Below, piece by piece: positions 47,003 to 56,612 of a DNA stretch of 64,000 nt (within the stretch, counting starts at the first letter, position 1; each line of letters opens with the position of its first letter). The notes under the pieces were generated by a model, which searched no databases, was not told the origin of the DNA, and saw nothing but the letters and a program-made list of their open reading frames with translations. The DNA comes from Desulfovirgula sp. (GTDB lineage Bacteria; Bacillota; Desulfotomaculia; Desulfotomaculales; Nap2-2B). The stretch spans positions 1 through 64,000 of the forward strand of contig DYES01000007.1 in NCBI GenBank assembly GCA_020725585.1. Reading direction: 5' to 3'. The translations under genes and the position numbers were made by a program.

Positions 47003-47692
47003 TCATAGACCATTAACATTAAATAAAAGAATCAGGCCGGCCTGCAGCAACCCAATTAAAAATCCAATTATTCCGCCCAGGATTTCGATGTAGCGCAGCT
47101 CCCTTCCGGCCACCTGATAAACAATATTTTCTAATTGCGGCAATTCAAGCGCGCTGAGCTTCTCCTCGATTATCTGCGCCAGTTCAAATTCTTCTTTTAT
47201 CTTCTGGCCCGAGCGTATAAAGAGTTCATTGAGCAGCGCCGGTAATTCTTTATGCACTTGCTCGGCGATCAAATCGCCTATTAATCTTTTAATGGATAAA
47301 GGTAAAAAAGGAGGGAGCCTGTCCAAAACCCGGCCGCGAACCACCATTTCGGCTAAATGAGTCAGTTCTTTGCGCACTTCTTCGGAATGCAGCTTATCCA
47401 GAAGGCTGTCGATGGGCACGAGCTCGCTTTGCATTAAATGGCCAACTTTTTTGGCCAGCTCAAAGCGGTACTTGGGGAGCATCCCCTGAAAGCGGTAACC
47501 CAACAGCGGCAAGCGAACCGGCCGGTAAGGCCGGAACAGGAGGCGCACGGCGAGCAAATTGGTTGTCCAGCCGATCAAAGCGCCGATTACCGGCAACAAC
47601 GCTATTCCTATCCAAAACAAGCCGCTTTCACCCGCTTTCCTCCCTGCATAACGCGCAGCCCGAACATTCCTGAACCCGGCCGTGGAAAACAC
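47003..47692 (-). CDS. DUF445 family membrane protein (start probably downstream of the ORF start)
   Basis: GALIGWTTNLLAVRLLFRPYRPVRL and C-terminal IEILGGIIGFLIGLLQ. Confidence 0.85.
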   Translation of the reverse strand: MFSTAGFRNVRAARYAGRKAGESGLFWIGIALLPVIGALIGWTTNLLAVRLLFRPYRPVRLPLLGYRFQGMLPKYRFELAKKVGHLMQSELVPIDSLLDKLHSEEVRKELTHLAEMVVRGRVLDRLPPFLPLSIKRLIGDLIAEQVHKELPALLNELFIRSGQKIKEEFELAQIIEEKLSALELPQLENIVYQVAGRELRYIEILGGIIGFLIGLLQAGLILLFNVNGL

Positions 47693-48590
47693 TTTTCATG
47701 GTTTTCAGCAAGAGGGACGCTTCCTGCCTTTCTTTCGCATGAAAGATCACCTGCCGGGGGGCCAGAGAAACCAACACGCTAAACAACAGGTCTTCGTAAT
47801 TAATCTCGCACGGCACAAGGTTCCCGAATATATTTTCTAAAGTATCGCTTTTCATCAGCTGCTTTTGCTCGTTATAAAGTTTAAAAACCCCGCCGGAATA
47901 AAGCACTATGTGGACAAGGTCAACGCGCGGCGTTTGGATTTCCACAAAATATTGAAGCAGGGAAATAAACTCCCTGTACTCCTTTTCCAGCAAATAATCA
48001 TCTACGGCCTTTTCCACGGCTTCTTCCAAATCCCTTATATATTCTTTGAGGCGGAACCGGATAAATCCTTCAATGACAATTTGATTGTGGTGGCGCAAAA
48101 AGTCCAGCAGACTTTTTAAGATTTTACTTTTCCGGCGCAAATGGTCAAGGGAGTCGGGATCGTGATTTTTCCCCTTATTTATATGCTGCCGGGCCAGGTC
48201 GTAAATAATTTCCTGCTCTTCCGGCTCGAAATAATAATAATTTTCGCGGACAATCTGGCGCAACAAAAGGCGCTTCCAGGTGCCCAGGATTAAATCGGAA
48301 AGGGCGCTGGCAAGGTATTGTCTAAAGATTACCGGAACGTCCTCTTGATTATACGGACAGCCGGCAAAATCAGTAAGCCGGCAAAAGAAAAAGGTTAATT
48401 TGCCTGTCGGGCTTTCCTCCAGTTTTACTTTGATGCCTTCTCCTTCTAATATTTTAAATTCCCGCTTTAATCTCTCTTTAACCAGGTCGGCGTTATTGAT
48501 GGCGCCGACGGCAATAAACGGAAACAATTGCCGCTCACCTCCTTTTTGCAGTACTAGTATATGTGATCCCGGGTTTAAACAATCTGTCAC
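47628..48590 (-). CDS. ytxC: Putative sporulation protein YtxC
   Basis: YRQ-like YLLEKEYREFISLLQYFVEIQTPRVDLVHI; position upstream of thrS. Confidence 0.82.
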   Translation of the reverse strand: MTDCLNPGSHILVLQKGGERQLFPFIAVGAINNADLVKERLKREFKILEGEGIKVKLEESPTGKLTFFFCRLTDFAGCPYNQEDVPVIFRQYLASALSDLILGTWKRLLLRQIVRENYYYFEPEEQEIIYDLARQHINKGKNHDPDSLDHLRRKSKILKSLLDFLRHHNQIVIEGFIRFRLKEYIRDLEEAVEKAVDDYLLEKEYREFISLLQYFVEIQTPRVDLVHIVLYSGGVFKLYNEQKQLMKSDTLENIFGNLVPCEINYEDLLFSVLVSLAPRQVIFHAKERQEASLLLKTMKSVFHGRVQECSGCALCREESG

Positions 48591-48689
48591 AAAACAACCG
48601 GGACGAAATTATTTTTCGGCATTGCCAGGGACTAATGGATTTTAAAAACAAGAAAAACAAAAATATAGTATTCCCGGAACGGAAAAATT

Positions 48690-48715
48690 AAGACGCCCCC
48701 ACGAGGGGCGCCCCA
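48690..48715 (-). terminator. Intrinsic terminator downstream of the aminotransferase
   Basis: GGGCGCCCC-TCG-TGGGGGCGTC stem followed by TTAATTTTT on the minus strand. Confidence 0.65.
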
Positions 48716-48818
48716 GATTTTTGTTCTCTTTTAGTTTTTTTAAACATTTTTCAACACCCGGCCACATTTACAAAGCCCGCCCTAAGAGACGGCGCTGCCT
48801 TTGTCTAGTCTGTCTGCT

Positions 48819-49991
48819 TTATGCCTTTTTTTGAGCCAAAAAGCGCTCCAGGCGGTCGAGTCCTTCTTTTATATTTTCCAGTGAATTAGCATAAGAAAGA
48901 CGCAGGTATCCCGCGCAGTTGCTTCCGAAGTCAATTCCGGGAGTCACGGCCACCTTTGCTTTCTCCAGGATTTCAAAAGCAAAAGCATAAGAATCGCCGG
49001 TATACTTTTTCACATTGGCCAGGGCGTAAAAAGCGCCCGTGGGATCGACAAGGGTGGCGATGTCCATTTTTTTCAGCCTTGCTAAAAGGTAGCGGCGGCG
49101 CTGGTCGTATAATTTAACCATTTCCGCCACGTGCCCGGCGCAATCCCGCAAAGCGGCAATTCCTCCCGCCTGGACAAAAGACGGCGCACAGATAAAAAGA
49201 TTTTGCTGGATCTTCTGCATGGGGCGAATAAACTCCGGGGGAGCAATCACGTAGCCCAAACGCCAGCCGGTCATGGCGTACAGTTTCGAGAAGCCGTTAA
49301 TGACAAAAGCACGGTCGGTGAATTCTAAAATGGTGTGCTCTTCACCCTCGTAGACCAAACCGTGGTAAATTTCGTCCGAAACGATAAACCGTCCTACTTC
49401 CGTCAAAGCCCTTAGCTCTTCGGCGTTAAAAACGGCGCCGGTGGGGTTGGCCGGGGAATTGACCAGCACCGCTTTAGTCAATGGGCTAATCTGCTTTCTA
49501 ATTTCCTCCACCCTGTACTTAAAGCCGTCTTCTTCGTGCACCGGCACAAAAACAGGCCTGCCGCCCAGGTAGCGGATAAAGTTTGGATAGCAGGCGTAAT
49601 GTGGATCGGGAAGGATAACCTCCTCACCCTTTTCTACAAGCACGGAAAAAACCAGCAGCATTCCTGGCGAAGTGCCGGAGGTGACGATAATTTGGTCGGG
49701 AGAAACACGTACTTTGTACTTTTTCCAGTAATAAGCCGCAATTTCCTCCCGCAGGGCAAGCTTCCCCAGGCTGGAAGTATAATGCGTGTCGCCGTCGGTT
49801 AAGGCGCGTATGGCTGCCTCCTTTATGGGTTGGGGAGTATCGAAATCCGGTTCGCCGATCTCCAGGTGGATAATGTGCTCCCCTTGCGCCTCCATATCCT
49901 GCGCTTTCTCCAGCACGTCCATAACAATAAAAGGCGATATTTCCTGTGCCCGGGAGGCCAATTTCCGGTTCACGCTGGCCAAAACAACCAC
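48819..49991 (-). CDS. Class I/II PLP-dependent aminotransferase
   Basis: EIGEPDFDTP, NSPANPTGAVF, SDEIYHGLVYEG, NGFSKLYAMTGWRLGYV. Confidence 0.94.
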   Translation of the reverse strand: MVVLASVNRKLASRAQEISPFIVMDVLEKAQDMEAQGEHIIHLEIGEPDFDTPQPIKEAAIRALTDGDTHYTSSLGKLALREEIAAYYWKKYKVRVSPDQIIVTSGTSPGMLLVFSVLVEKGEEVILPDPHYACYPNFIRYLGGRPVFVPVHEEDGFKYRVEEIRKQISPLTKAVLVNSPANPTGAVFNAEELRALTEVGRFIVSDEIYHGLVYEGEEHTILEFTDRAFVINGFSKLYAMTGWRLGYVIAPPEFIRPMQKIQQNLFICAPSFVQAGGIAALRDCAGHVAEMVKLYDQRRRYLLARLKKMDIATLVDPTGAFYALANVKKYTGDSYAFAFEILEKAKVAVTPGIDFGSNCAGYLRLSYANSLENIKEGLDRLERFLAQKKA

Positions 49992-50109
49992 CCGCTTTCA
50001 AGCAAAATTCCCGATCACAACTTCGCTGCCGACCGGGTATTTCCTTCTTAAGAACTTAGAACTTAGCATCAATAAAACCAAAAACCAACGCCACCATCAA
50101 CAGCTATTT

Positions 50110-51450
50110 TTATTTTTGCAAACTCTCCCGCAGCAAGGAAACCGCTATGACGGCCAGGCAGCCAAAAAGAAAACAGGACCCGAAGGCAAACTGAAAGTCC
50201 TGCTGGGAATACAATTTTACCCCTCCGGACACCGCCCCGTCCCAGTTCATGTCCAGCAGGAAGCCAAAGAAGGGCTGCATAAAGGCCGAACCGACAAAAC
50301 CCCCGACATTGCCAATGCCTGAAGCCAGGCCGGCAACATTGAGAGGGTAGTACTCCTTGACTATCACCGGGGTGAGCATGCAGGCATTGCCGCAAAAACC
50401 CACCATAAAGTAAAGGAAATACAGGCTTTTGAGCGGAGGCATGCCTTGGTTCCACCAAACCAGGGCCGCCCAGACCAAAACGTTGGCCAGGGCAAAGGCC
50501 AGATAAACCTTCTTTCTGGAGCCAACCCGGTCCGAGATAAAACCCACGCCAAAAGTACCCAGCATCACCCCCAGGGAAGCCATGAGGATAACCGTAGCTG
50601 CCTCGGTCCGCCCCAGGCTGTAGACCTGCATCAGGTAAGGCACACCCCAAACGCCAACCAGAGCCATGAAGGGGCCGTAAATGCAAAAAGAAGCGGCAAG
50701 CGCCAGCCAGACGTGCCGGTTGCGGACAATCACAGCGATATTTTTCAGCGTTAAAATCCAGGATGCGGCCTGGCAGGTCGCCCGTGCAGACGCCCCGGAG
50801 TCGGCGGGGAAAACTTCGCGCGGTCCGTTGCGCACCACGAACCAGGAAAGGGCAGCCACAAACAGGGAAAATAGCCCTACCGTTAGAAAGGCATGGCGCC
50901 AGCCAATAAGGTCGACTAGCCCAGCCAGGGGTGAGGCGGCGAGAATTCCTCCCAGGTTGCCTACCGATACGGTAAGGCCCAGCACTGTGCCCAGTTCGGA
51001 CGGACGAAACCAGGCTGAATAGGCCTTAATCAGGGAAACAAAGATTACCGAAACGCCCAGCCCCACGAGGAGCCTTCCCGCGAACAAGCCGGTCACGGAA
51101 CCGGCGGCGCCAAACCAGACCGACCCCGCAGTCGCCGTGAGAACACCCGCAGTGACGACCTTCCGGGGGCCAAGTGTATCATTTAATATGCCGGCAGGAA
51201 TTTGCATCAAAAAATATGCATAAAAATAAATTGCTGCCAGGCTGCCGACCGTAGCCGCCGCTTCAATCTGAAATTCCACAAAAAGCTTGTCGACAATTAC
51301 TGCCGGGGAAACACGTTGAAAGTAGACAATCAGATAGGCAAGGCTCAAAACCAGCCAGATCGCCCACTTTCTGGTCTTCAGGGCGTGTTCGTCACTGTTC
51401 CCGGCTTTCGGTTCTCCATTTACGAAGAACCGCTCGGACGTTTTACCCAC
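50110..51450 (-). CDS. MFS transporter
   Basis: 12-TM pattern; GPRKVVTAGVL and SDRVGSRKKVYLAF loop motifs. Confidence 0.9.
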   Translation of the reverse strand: MGKTSERFFVNGEPKAGNSDEHALKTRKWAIWLVLSLAYLIVYFQRVSPAVIVDKLFVEFQIEAAATVGSLAAIYFYAYFLMQIPAGILNDTLGPRKVVTAGVLTATAGSVWFGAAGSVTGLFAGRLLVGLGVSVIFVSLIKAYSAWFRPSELGTVLGLTVSVGNLGGILAASPLAGLVDLIGWRHAFLTVGLFSLFVAALSWFVVRNGPREVFPADSGASARATCQAASWILTLKNIAVIVRNRHVWLALAASFCIYGPFMALVGVWGVPYLMQVYSLGRTEAATVILMASLGVMLGTFGVGFISDRVGSRKKVYLAFALANVLVWAALVWWNQGMPPLKSLYFLYFMVGFCGNACMLTPVIVKEYYPLNVAGLASGIGNVGGFVGSAFMQPFFGFLLDMNWDGAVSGGVKLYSQQDFQFAFGSCFLFGCLAVIAVSLLRESLQK

Positions 51451-51706
51451 TTTTCCAAGGTCTCCTTGAATGCTTTTACGGGAGCTGCAGCATCGCTATT
51501 TTTAACTTTCTAAAGGGTAGTTCGCCAGATCCATGTCATCTCCTTCCAAAAGATGCAATGAATATTTACACATAAGAAAAGCGGCGGCAAAAAAGCAAAA
51601 ATATCTCGAAAAGTAAATCAGCCCGGCTTAAAAACCGGGCACATTCAGGAATAGGAGGCGAAGCGGGAGCATTATCTACCCCGCCGCTATCTCGCCCTTG
51701 ATTTTC

Positions 51707-51781
51707 TGGTGGGCGGGAGAGGAATTGAACCTCCGACCTCTTGCGTGTCAAGCAAGCGTTCTCCCACTGAACTACCCGCCC
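51707..51781 (-). tRNA. tRNA-Val(GAC), CCA encoded
   Basis: Reverse complement GGGCGGGTAGTTCAGTGGGAGAACGCTTGCTTGACACGCAAGAGGTCGGAGGTTCAATTCCTCTCCCGCCCACCA folds as a cloverleaf; anticodon loop TTGACAC. Confidence 0.95.
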
Positions 51782-51818
51782 AGCTCCAATCTTATTATCT
51801 CTAAAAGCGGGCGAATTG

Positions 51819-52985
51819 TCAAGAAAAAGTTAAGGAAGACGGCTGAGCCGAAAACTTTTCCCGCAGGCGGGTCACCAACCCTTTGCGCGGCACCGCCTGG
51901 GCGGCAATGAGTTCAACCCGCCCCAGTTCCTCTTCGCCCAGGTAAAAAACGGCTTCGCCCAGCCTTTGTCCAGCCTGCACAGGAGCCGGGCAAGAATCCG
52001 GAAGAATCACTTTCCTTTTCAGGTTACGGAGCTCCTCATGAAGAACGTCCACCACAAGACCCTGTTTGGCAGCCGCCAAAACCTCGGGAAATCTTCCTTC
52101 CCGGACAGGGCAGCGCCTGACCACCTCTCCCTTTTTACACAATGCCACCGCTTCAATCTGGCTAAAACCGTAATCCAACAGTTTAATGGTGTCCAGGTAG
52201 CGGTTCTGGCTGTGCAAAACTACCGTAATCAGCCGCCTGCCCCCCCGCCTGGCGGAGGCAATCAGGCAATTGCCGGCGCTGGCTGTAGAGCCCGTCTTGA
52301 CGCCGTCGACGCCAGGGTAGCCGCCGTGCAGCAAACGGTTGGTGTTGTGTACAGTTTCCTTTCTGGGCTGCCCGTACCATTCCACCACGTCATCCCTGGT
52401 GCTGACAAACTTTCTAAACTGGGGGTTTTTCAGGGCATACCTGGTAATTAAAGCCAGGTCGTAAGCGGTGGAATAATGGTTGGGGTGCGTGTATCCGTTG
52501 GTATTTGCGTAACGCGTGTGGAAAGCCCCTAAAAGGGCGGCTTTCGCGTTCATCATCTGAATAAACCTTTGTTCGGAGCCCCCGATGTGCTCGGCAATGG
52601 CTACCGTGCTGTCGTTGGCCGACATAATTAAAGCCGCTTTTACCAAATTGCGCAAAGTGATTTTATCGCCCGGATGGAGATCGATCACGGAGCCTTCAAA
52701 AACGGAAGCCGCCCGGGAGCTGACGGTCACCACATCATCCAAATTCCCATATTCCAACGCCAAAAGAGCAGTCATAATCTTGGTCAGGCTGGCGGGGGAG
52801 CGCTGCTTATGGAGGTTTTTTGCATAAAAAACCCGCCCGGTAGTCGCATCCATCAAAACTGCCGCATCGGCGGTAACTTGCGGGGGCTCGGCGGCAGCCA
52901 CGGCGGGGAGAAGAAAGAAAAATAAAGCAGCCAGCAATACCCTCTGCATAAATAGATCCTTCCTTTCCAGAATTATTTTCAGCAC
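51819..52985 (-). CDS. D-alanyl-D-alanine carboxypeptidase (DacF/S11 family)
   Basis: SPASLTKIMTALLALE, MSANDSTVAIAEHIGG, GVKTGSTASAGNCL. Confidence 0.95.
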   Translation of the reverse strand: MLKIILERKDLFMQRVLLAALFFFLLPAVAAAEPPQVTADAAVLMDATTGRVFYAKNLHKQRSPASLTKIMTALLALEYGNLDDVVTVSSRAASVFEGSVIDLHPGDKITLRNLVKAALIMSANDSTVAIAEHIGGSEQRFIQMMNAKAALLGAFHTRYANTNGYTHPNHYSTAYDLALITRYALKNPQFRKFVSTRDDVVEWYGQPRKETVHNTNRLLHGGYPGVDGVKTGSTASAGNCLIASARRGGRRLITVVLHSQNRYLDTIKLLDYGFSQIEAVALCKKGEVVRRCPVREGRFPEVLAAAKQGLVVDVLHEELRNLKRKVILPDSCPAPVQAGQRLGEAVFYLGEEELGRVELIAAQAVPRKGLVTRLREKFSAQPSSLTFS

Positions 52986-53035
52986 TTCCGGTTTGTTTTA
53001 TGAAAGGAAGGATCTGCCTTAAACGCAGCGGTATC

Positions 53036-53650
53036 CTAACGGGCCTTTTTTTTCCACCAGAAATAAATTGCCGCAATTGACACAGCCAAAATAATAAATA
53101 CATCCAGGCGGTGGAACCAGTATTTTAAATCCTCCCAGTGCTGACCCATCTTCAAACCTAAATAGGTCAAGAAAAAACACCACGGGAGCGAACCCAAAAA
53201 GGTGTAAATCACAAACCGCACAAAATTCATGCGGGAAATTCCGGCGGGAAGGGAAATAAAGGTGCGGATCACGGGCATCAGGCGGGTAAAAAAGACGGTT
53301 GCCTCCCCATAGCGCGCAAACCAGTCTTCGGCCAGCGCAAGGTGTTTGGGGGAAATGCCGAAGTAGCGCCCGTAGCGCAGTAAGAAAGGGCGGCCGCCCC
53401 ACAGGCCAAGAAAATATGAAAAGACAGAACCAAACGTCCCCCCGGCAGCGCCGGCCAAAGCAGCCCAGAAAAACTCGAGCCTCCCGGTAGATACCAGATA
53501 GCCCCCAAAAGGAAGAATAACCTCGCTGGGCAAAGGCACATTGGCGCTCTCGATGGCCATTCCAACCGCAATACCCCAGTATCCCAACGATGATATAAAA
53601 GCTACCGTTTTTTCGATAACCAGCTCAAACAGGCGGACAAAAAATTCCAA
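53036..53650 (-). CDS. DedA family membrane protein
   Basis: AIESANVPLPSEVILPFGGYL; FFTRLMPVIRTFISLPAGISRM. Confidence 0.94.
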   Translation of the reverse strand: MEFFVRLFELVIEKTVAFISSLGYWGIAVGMAIESANVPLPSEVILPFGGYLVSTGRLEFFWAALAGAAGGTFGSVFSYFLGLWGGRPFLLRYGRYFGISPKHLALAEDWFARYGEATVFFTRLMPVIRTFISLPAGISRMNFVRFVIYTFLGSLPWCFFLTYLGLKMGQHWEDLKYWFHRLDVFIILAVSIAAIYFWWKKKAR

Positions 53651-53660
53651 CCTTATCCCC

Positions 53661-54929
53661 CTAAACTTTGATACCTTTCAGGGCCCTTGAATCAAGGGGG
53701 TAGTTTGCAAAAAGACTTGCCAAAACCGTGCGGCGCGTTGAATACCGGCGGTCAAAGGCGACCAGCTCTAAAGTCCGGCACAGGTTGCGGAAGTTGGCTG
53801 AAATGGTCGAGGCGGCAATGCCGTATTTTTGTGCCAAATCATGCTGGTTTATTTTTTTATCGAATTCCAGGCGGGCCATCGTATAAACAACCGAAGCCAC
53901 CCAAACGGCGGCCTTGCGAAAAGAAGGATGGGCCAGAATGCAATAATCGTACCACAAGCGCATGGCGGAGTTGATTTGCAGGCGGTTATAGCCGCGCTCT
54001 TTCAGATCTTGGGCAACCTGGTCGGCAACTTTCGCACACCCGGGAGACGGCCAGGGAAAATCCTGACCGGCAGGCAAGGAACGCCCAAAATGCTCTTGAG
54101 GACGATCGTCTAAAAAAGCGCCAATAATTTCCCGGGCAATCTGCCCCACGCCCTCATGGCCATCACTATGCTCATGATTATTAATCAGGCGGGGAGAAAG
54201 GTAGTTTACTCCTAGTTCGATGACCAGCGCGTTTAATAAGCAGGCATTTTCTTTTAAAAACAAATCTACGCCTTCCCTGGGCGAGAGCTTTCTTTTCCGG
54301 CAAAAAACTTTTAAATCCTCATTTATCCTGGCCAGCAAAAATTCTTTAAAAACTGCGGGCAGAGCGAGGCCGCTGGTGGAAAACTCGTACCCCTCCCCCA
54401 CTTTTAATACCCGCATGAATAAAATCATCCCCGGATATATTTCCTGGGCTACACTGGCGTCGTGAACCGTAACCACGCGCCCGCAAAGAAGGTCTTGCAA
54501 AACAACCCCCTTGCCCGGTAAAACCTTCTGTACTTCGTAGAAGTTAAGGCGGGCCTGCGCCCATTGTTTTAAAAGCTCTCTTTCCTCCCCGGACAAATCG
54601 GGATTTTCGGAAAAGAGTTCAAAAACCGTTCTTCCGGAGGATAACCGGTAATCAAAAATAAACCATTCAAAAAAACGCTCGGTAATAAACTCATCGTATT
54701 CATCAACAAGGGAGGGATCGATGCTCCGGACGTAAATTTGCCGGGCCCGGCCCGCCTCCTGCGCGAAAAACGGCTGGTCGGCAAATTCACCTAATTTATA
54801 GCGCAGCATCTGGCCTGCGCGGCGCCACTTAAACTGCATCAGGGAAACTACTTTGGACCTTTCCTCAGAACATTGCGGCGCAGGTTTTTTTCTGTTTTTC
54901 ATTGCGTCACCCCTTTTTAAGCCAATCAC
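53661..54929 (-). CDS. Uncharacterised two-part protein: N-terminal SEC-C-associated-like helical region plus C-terminal cyclin/TFIIB-like or HTH region
   Basis: FFEWFIFDYRLSSGRTVFELF and PGKGVVLQDLLCGRVVTVHDASVAQEIYPGMILFMRVL; C-terminal AAVWVASVVYTMARLEFDKKINQHDLAQKYGIAASTISANFRNL. Confidence 0.7.
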   Translation of the reverse strand: MIGLKRGDAMKNRKKPAPQCSEERSKVVSLMQFKWRRAGQMLRYKLGEFADQPFFAQEAGRARQIYVRSIDPSLVDEYDEFITERFFEWFIFDYRLSSGRTVFELFSENPDLSGEERELLKQWAQARLNFYEVQKVLPGKGVVLQDLLCGRVVTVHDASVAQEIYPGMILFMRVLKVGEGYEFSTSGLALPAVFKEFLLARINEDLKVFCRKRKLSPREGVDLFLKENACLLNALVIELGVNYLSPRLINNHEHSDGHEGVGQIAREIIGAFLDDRPQEHFGRSLPAGQDFPWPSPGCAKVADQVAQDLKERGYNRLQINSAMRLWYDYCILAHPSFRKAAVWVASVVYTMARLEFDKKINQHDLAQKYGIAASTISANFRNLCRTLELVAFDRRYSTRRTVLASLFANYPLDSRALKGIKV

Positions 54930-54981
54930 CAGCTAGGCAAAAATATTCAACATCAGGCCGGACTATTCCTGCTGCCTAAAT

Positions 54982-56460
54982 TTATGTTTCCAGGACAAGA
55001 TAATTTCCTTTTTGGTATATATTGACATGCATTAGCCTGAAAAAGTCAGTTTTGAGGTAAGAGACCCCATTTTTTATTGCCAAATTGTTTTCTTTCAACG
55101 AAAAGGAAAATTCCTGTCCTTTGCCTCTTGCCGTGATCACCGCTGCTGACTCTTGCCAATCGACTTCATAACCAATTGCCTCCAGAGTAAAACGCAAGGG
55201 CAGGTAAAATTCGTTTCCCAACTGCAAAGGAGGAAAATTTCCGCCGATTTTTTCCCCGTCCAAAAAAACATCGCTCCCATCCAGGGCAAACATAACTTGC
55301 CTGGTGGTTGCGGAGCCAAGCAGCTGACGGGCAATGATCATCTGCAGCTCGGGCGTACAAACCATTCTGTCCGGCCTTAAACCGTTTTTATCAATGGAAA
55401 CACCGCGCGGGGTCAAATAACGGGCAATGGTCATTTTCAGCGCGCCGCCCGACTGCAAAGAGATTACTGCCTGCACGACCCCTTTTCCGTAGGAGCGCGT
55501 TCCCACCAGCGTAGCCACTTGATGGTCGGCAAGCGCCCCGGCGAGCACTTCGGCGGCGCTGGCGCTGTATTTGTTAATTAAAATCACGAGGGGTAAATTG
55601 TATGGAGCCCCATTACCGGCACCGGCGGTAATATATTCTTCCCGCTCGCCGTCGCGGTCGATGGTGGTCACCACCAGCTTTCCGGGAGGCAAAAAACAAC
55701 CGGCAATATCCACGGCGGCCTGGAGGTAGCCGCCCGGATCGTTCCGGAGGTCCAAAATCAAGCCTTTCATCCCTGCTCTCCACAGTTCCTCCAGGGCTTC
55801 TTTAAATTCCCGGGAAGTGCGGGCGCCGAAGGTATGAATATAAATATATCCGGTGCCGGGAGAAATCATCCGCCATTCACAGGTTGGGCTGATGATTGCC
55901 GCCCGCGTTATTTCTACGTTAAATTCCCCTTTTCCGGCGCGCTTGATTGTTAATTTCACAGTTGTCCCTTGCGGCCCGCGAATCTTTTCGACAATTCCGG
56001 AAAGGGGTTGCCCCGCAACGTCTTCCCCGTTGACCTTAAGAATTTGATCGCCGGCGCGCAAACCCGCCTTTGCCGCCGGCGAATCTGCCAGCACTTTCGT
56101 CACCACCGGGTAAAGTTCCCCTGCTGCCAGCTCGGCACCAATTCCCGAGAATTCTCCGTCTAAAGCACCGACAAACTTACTTAAGTCTTCCGGGCTGAGG
56201 TATTCTGTGTAGGGATCGTTTAACGTTTCCAGCATTCCCCTGATTGCCCCTTCGGTCAATACATCCACGTCGGGGCGGCTAATATGGTGGTTATAAATAT
56301 ATTCCATGATTTCGTAGGCTGCTTCTATCCCCTGCTCGACGCTTTCGAAAGACAGCACCGGCGCAGGAAAAGAAAAACCAATAACAACAAGAAAAAGAGC
56401 TAAGGAAAAGACAAACAATATTTTCCTCATGACTACATCAGCCACCTCAAAAATTTCCAT
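54982..56460 (-). CDS. S41 C-terminal processing peptidase with PDZ and C-terminal copper-amine-oxidase-N-like domain
   Basis: GIGAEL PDZ, KYSASAAEVLAGALADH Ser active site, SYGKGVVQ Lys; YLPLRFTLEAIGYEVDW. Confidence 0.93.
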   Translation of the reverse strand: MEIFEVADVVMRKILFVFSLALFLVVIGFSFPAPVLSFESVEQGIEAAYEIMEYIYNHHISRPDVDVLTEGAIRGMLETLNDPYTEYLSPEDLSKFVGALDGEFSGIGAELAAGELYPVVTKVLADSPAAKAGLRAGDQILKVNGEDVAGQPLSGIVEKIRGPQGTTVKLTIKRAGKGEFNVEITRAAIISPTCEWRMISPGTGYIYIHTFGARTSREFKEALEELWRAGMKGLILDLRNDPGGYLQAAVDIAGCFLPPGKLVVTTIDRDGEREEYITAGAGNGAPYNLPLVILINKYSASAAEVLAGALADHQVATLVGTRSYGKGVVQAVISLQSGGALKMTIARYLTPRGVSIDKNGLRPDRMVCTPELQMIIARQLLGSATTRQVMFALDGSDVFLDGEKIGGNFPPLQLGNEFYLPLRFTLEAIGYEVDWQESAAVITARGKGQEFSFSLKENNLAIKNGVSYLKTDFFRLMHVNIYQKGNYLVLET

Positions 56461-56612
56461 AAGTAGTTCGCTTCAGAAGGGCCTATTTCCTTCTCGAAGT
56501 TACTTCCCGCAATCAGATTTTAAATCTTCAAAATTAATTAATAAGCAGGTATTCCGGTTATTTGCGGTGAAATACTTACTTTAGAGCTAACCTTAAAAGG
56601 CGGTGTTTTTCT

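Noticed and set aside
50069-50686. 205-aa minus-strand ORF
   Set aside because: Out-of-frame overlap with the MFS transporter; Gly/Arg-rich composition typical of a wrong frame.
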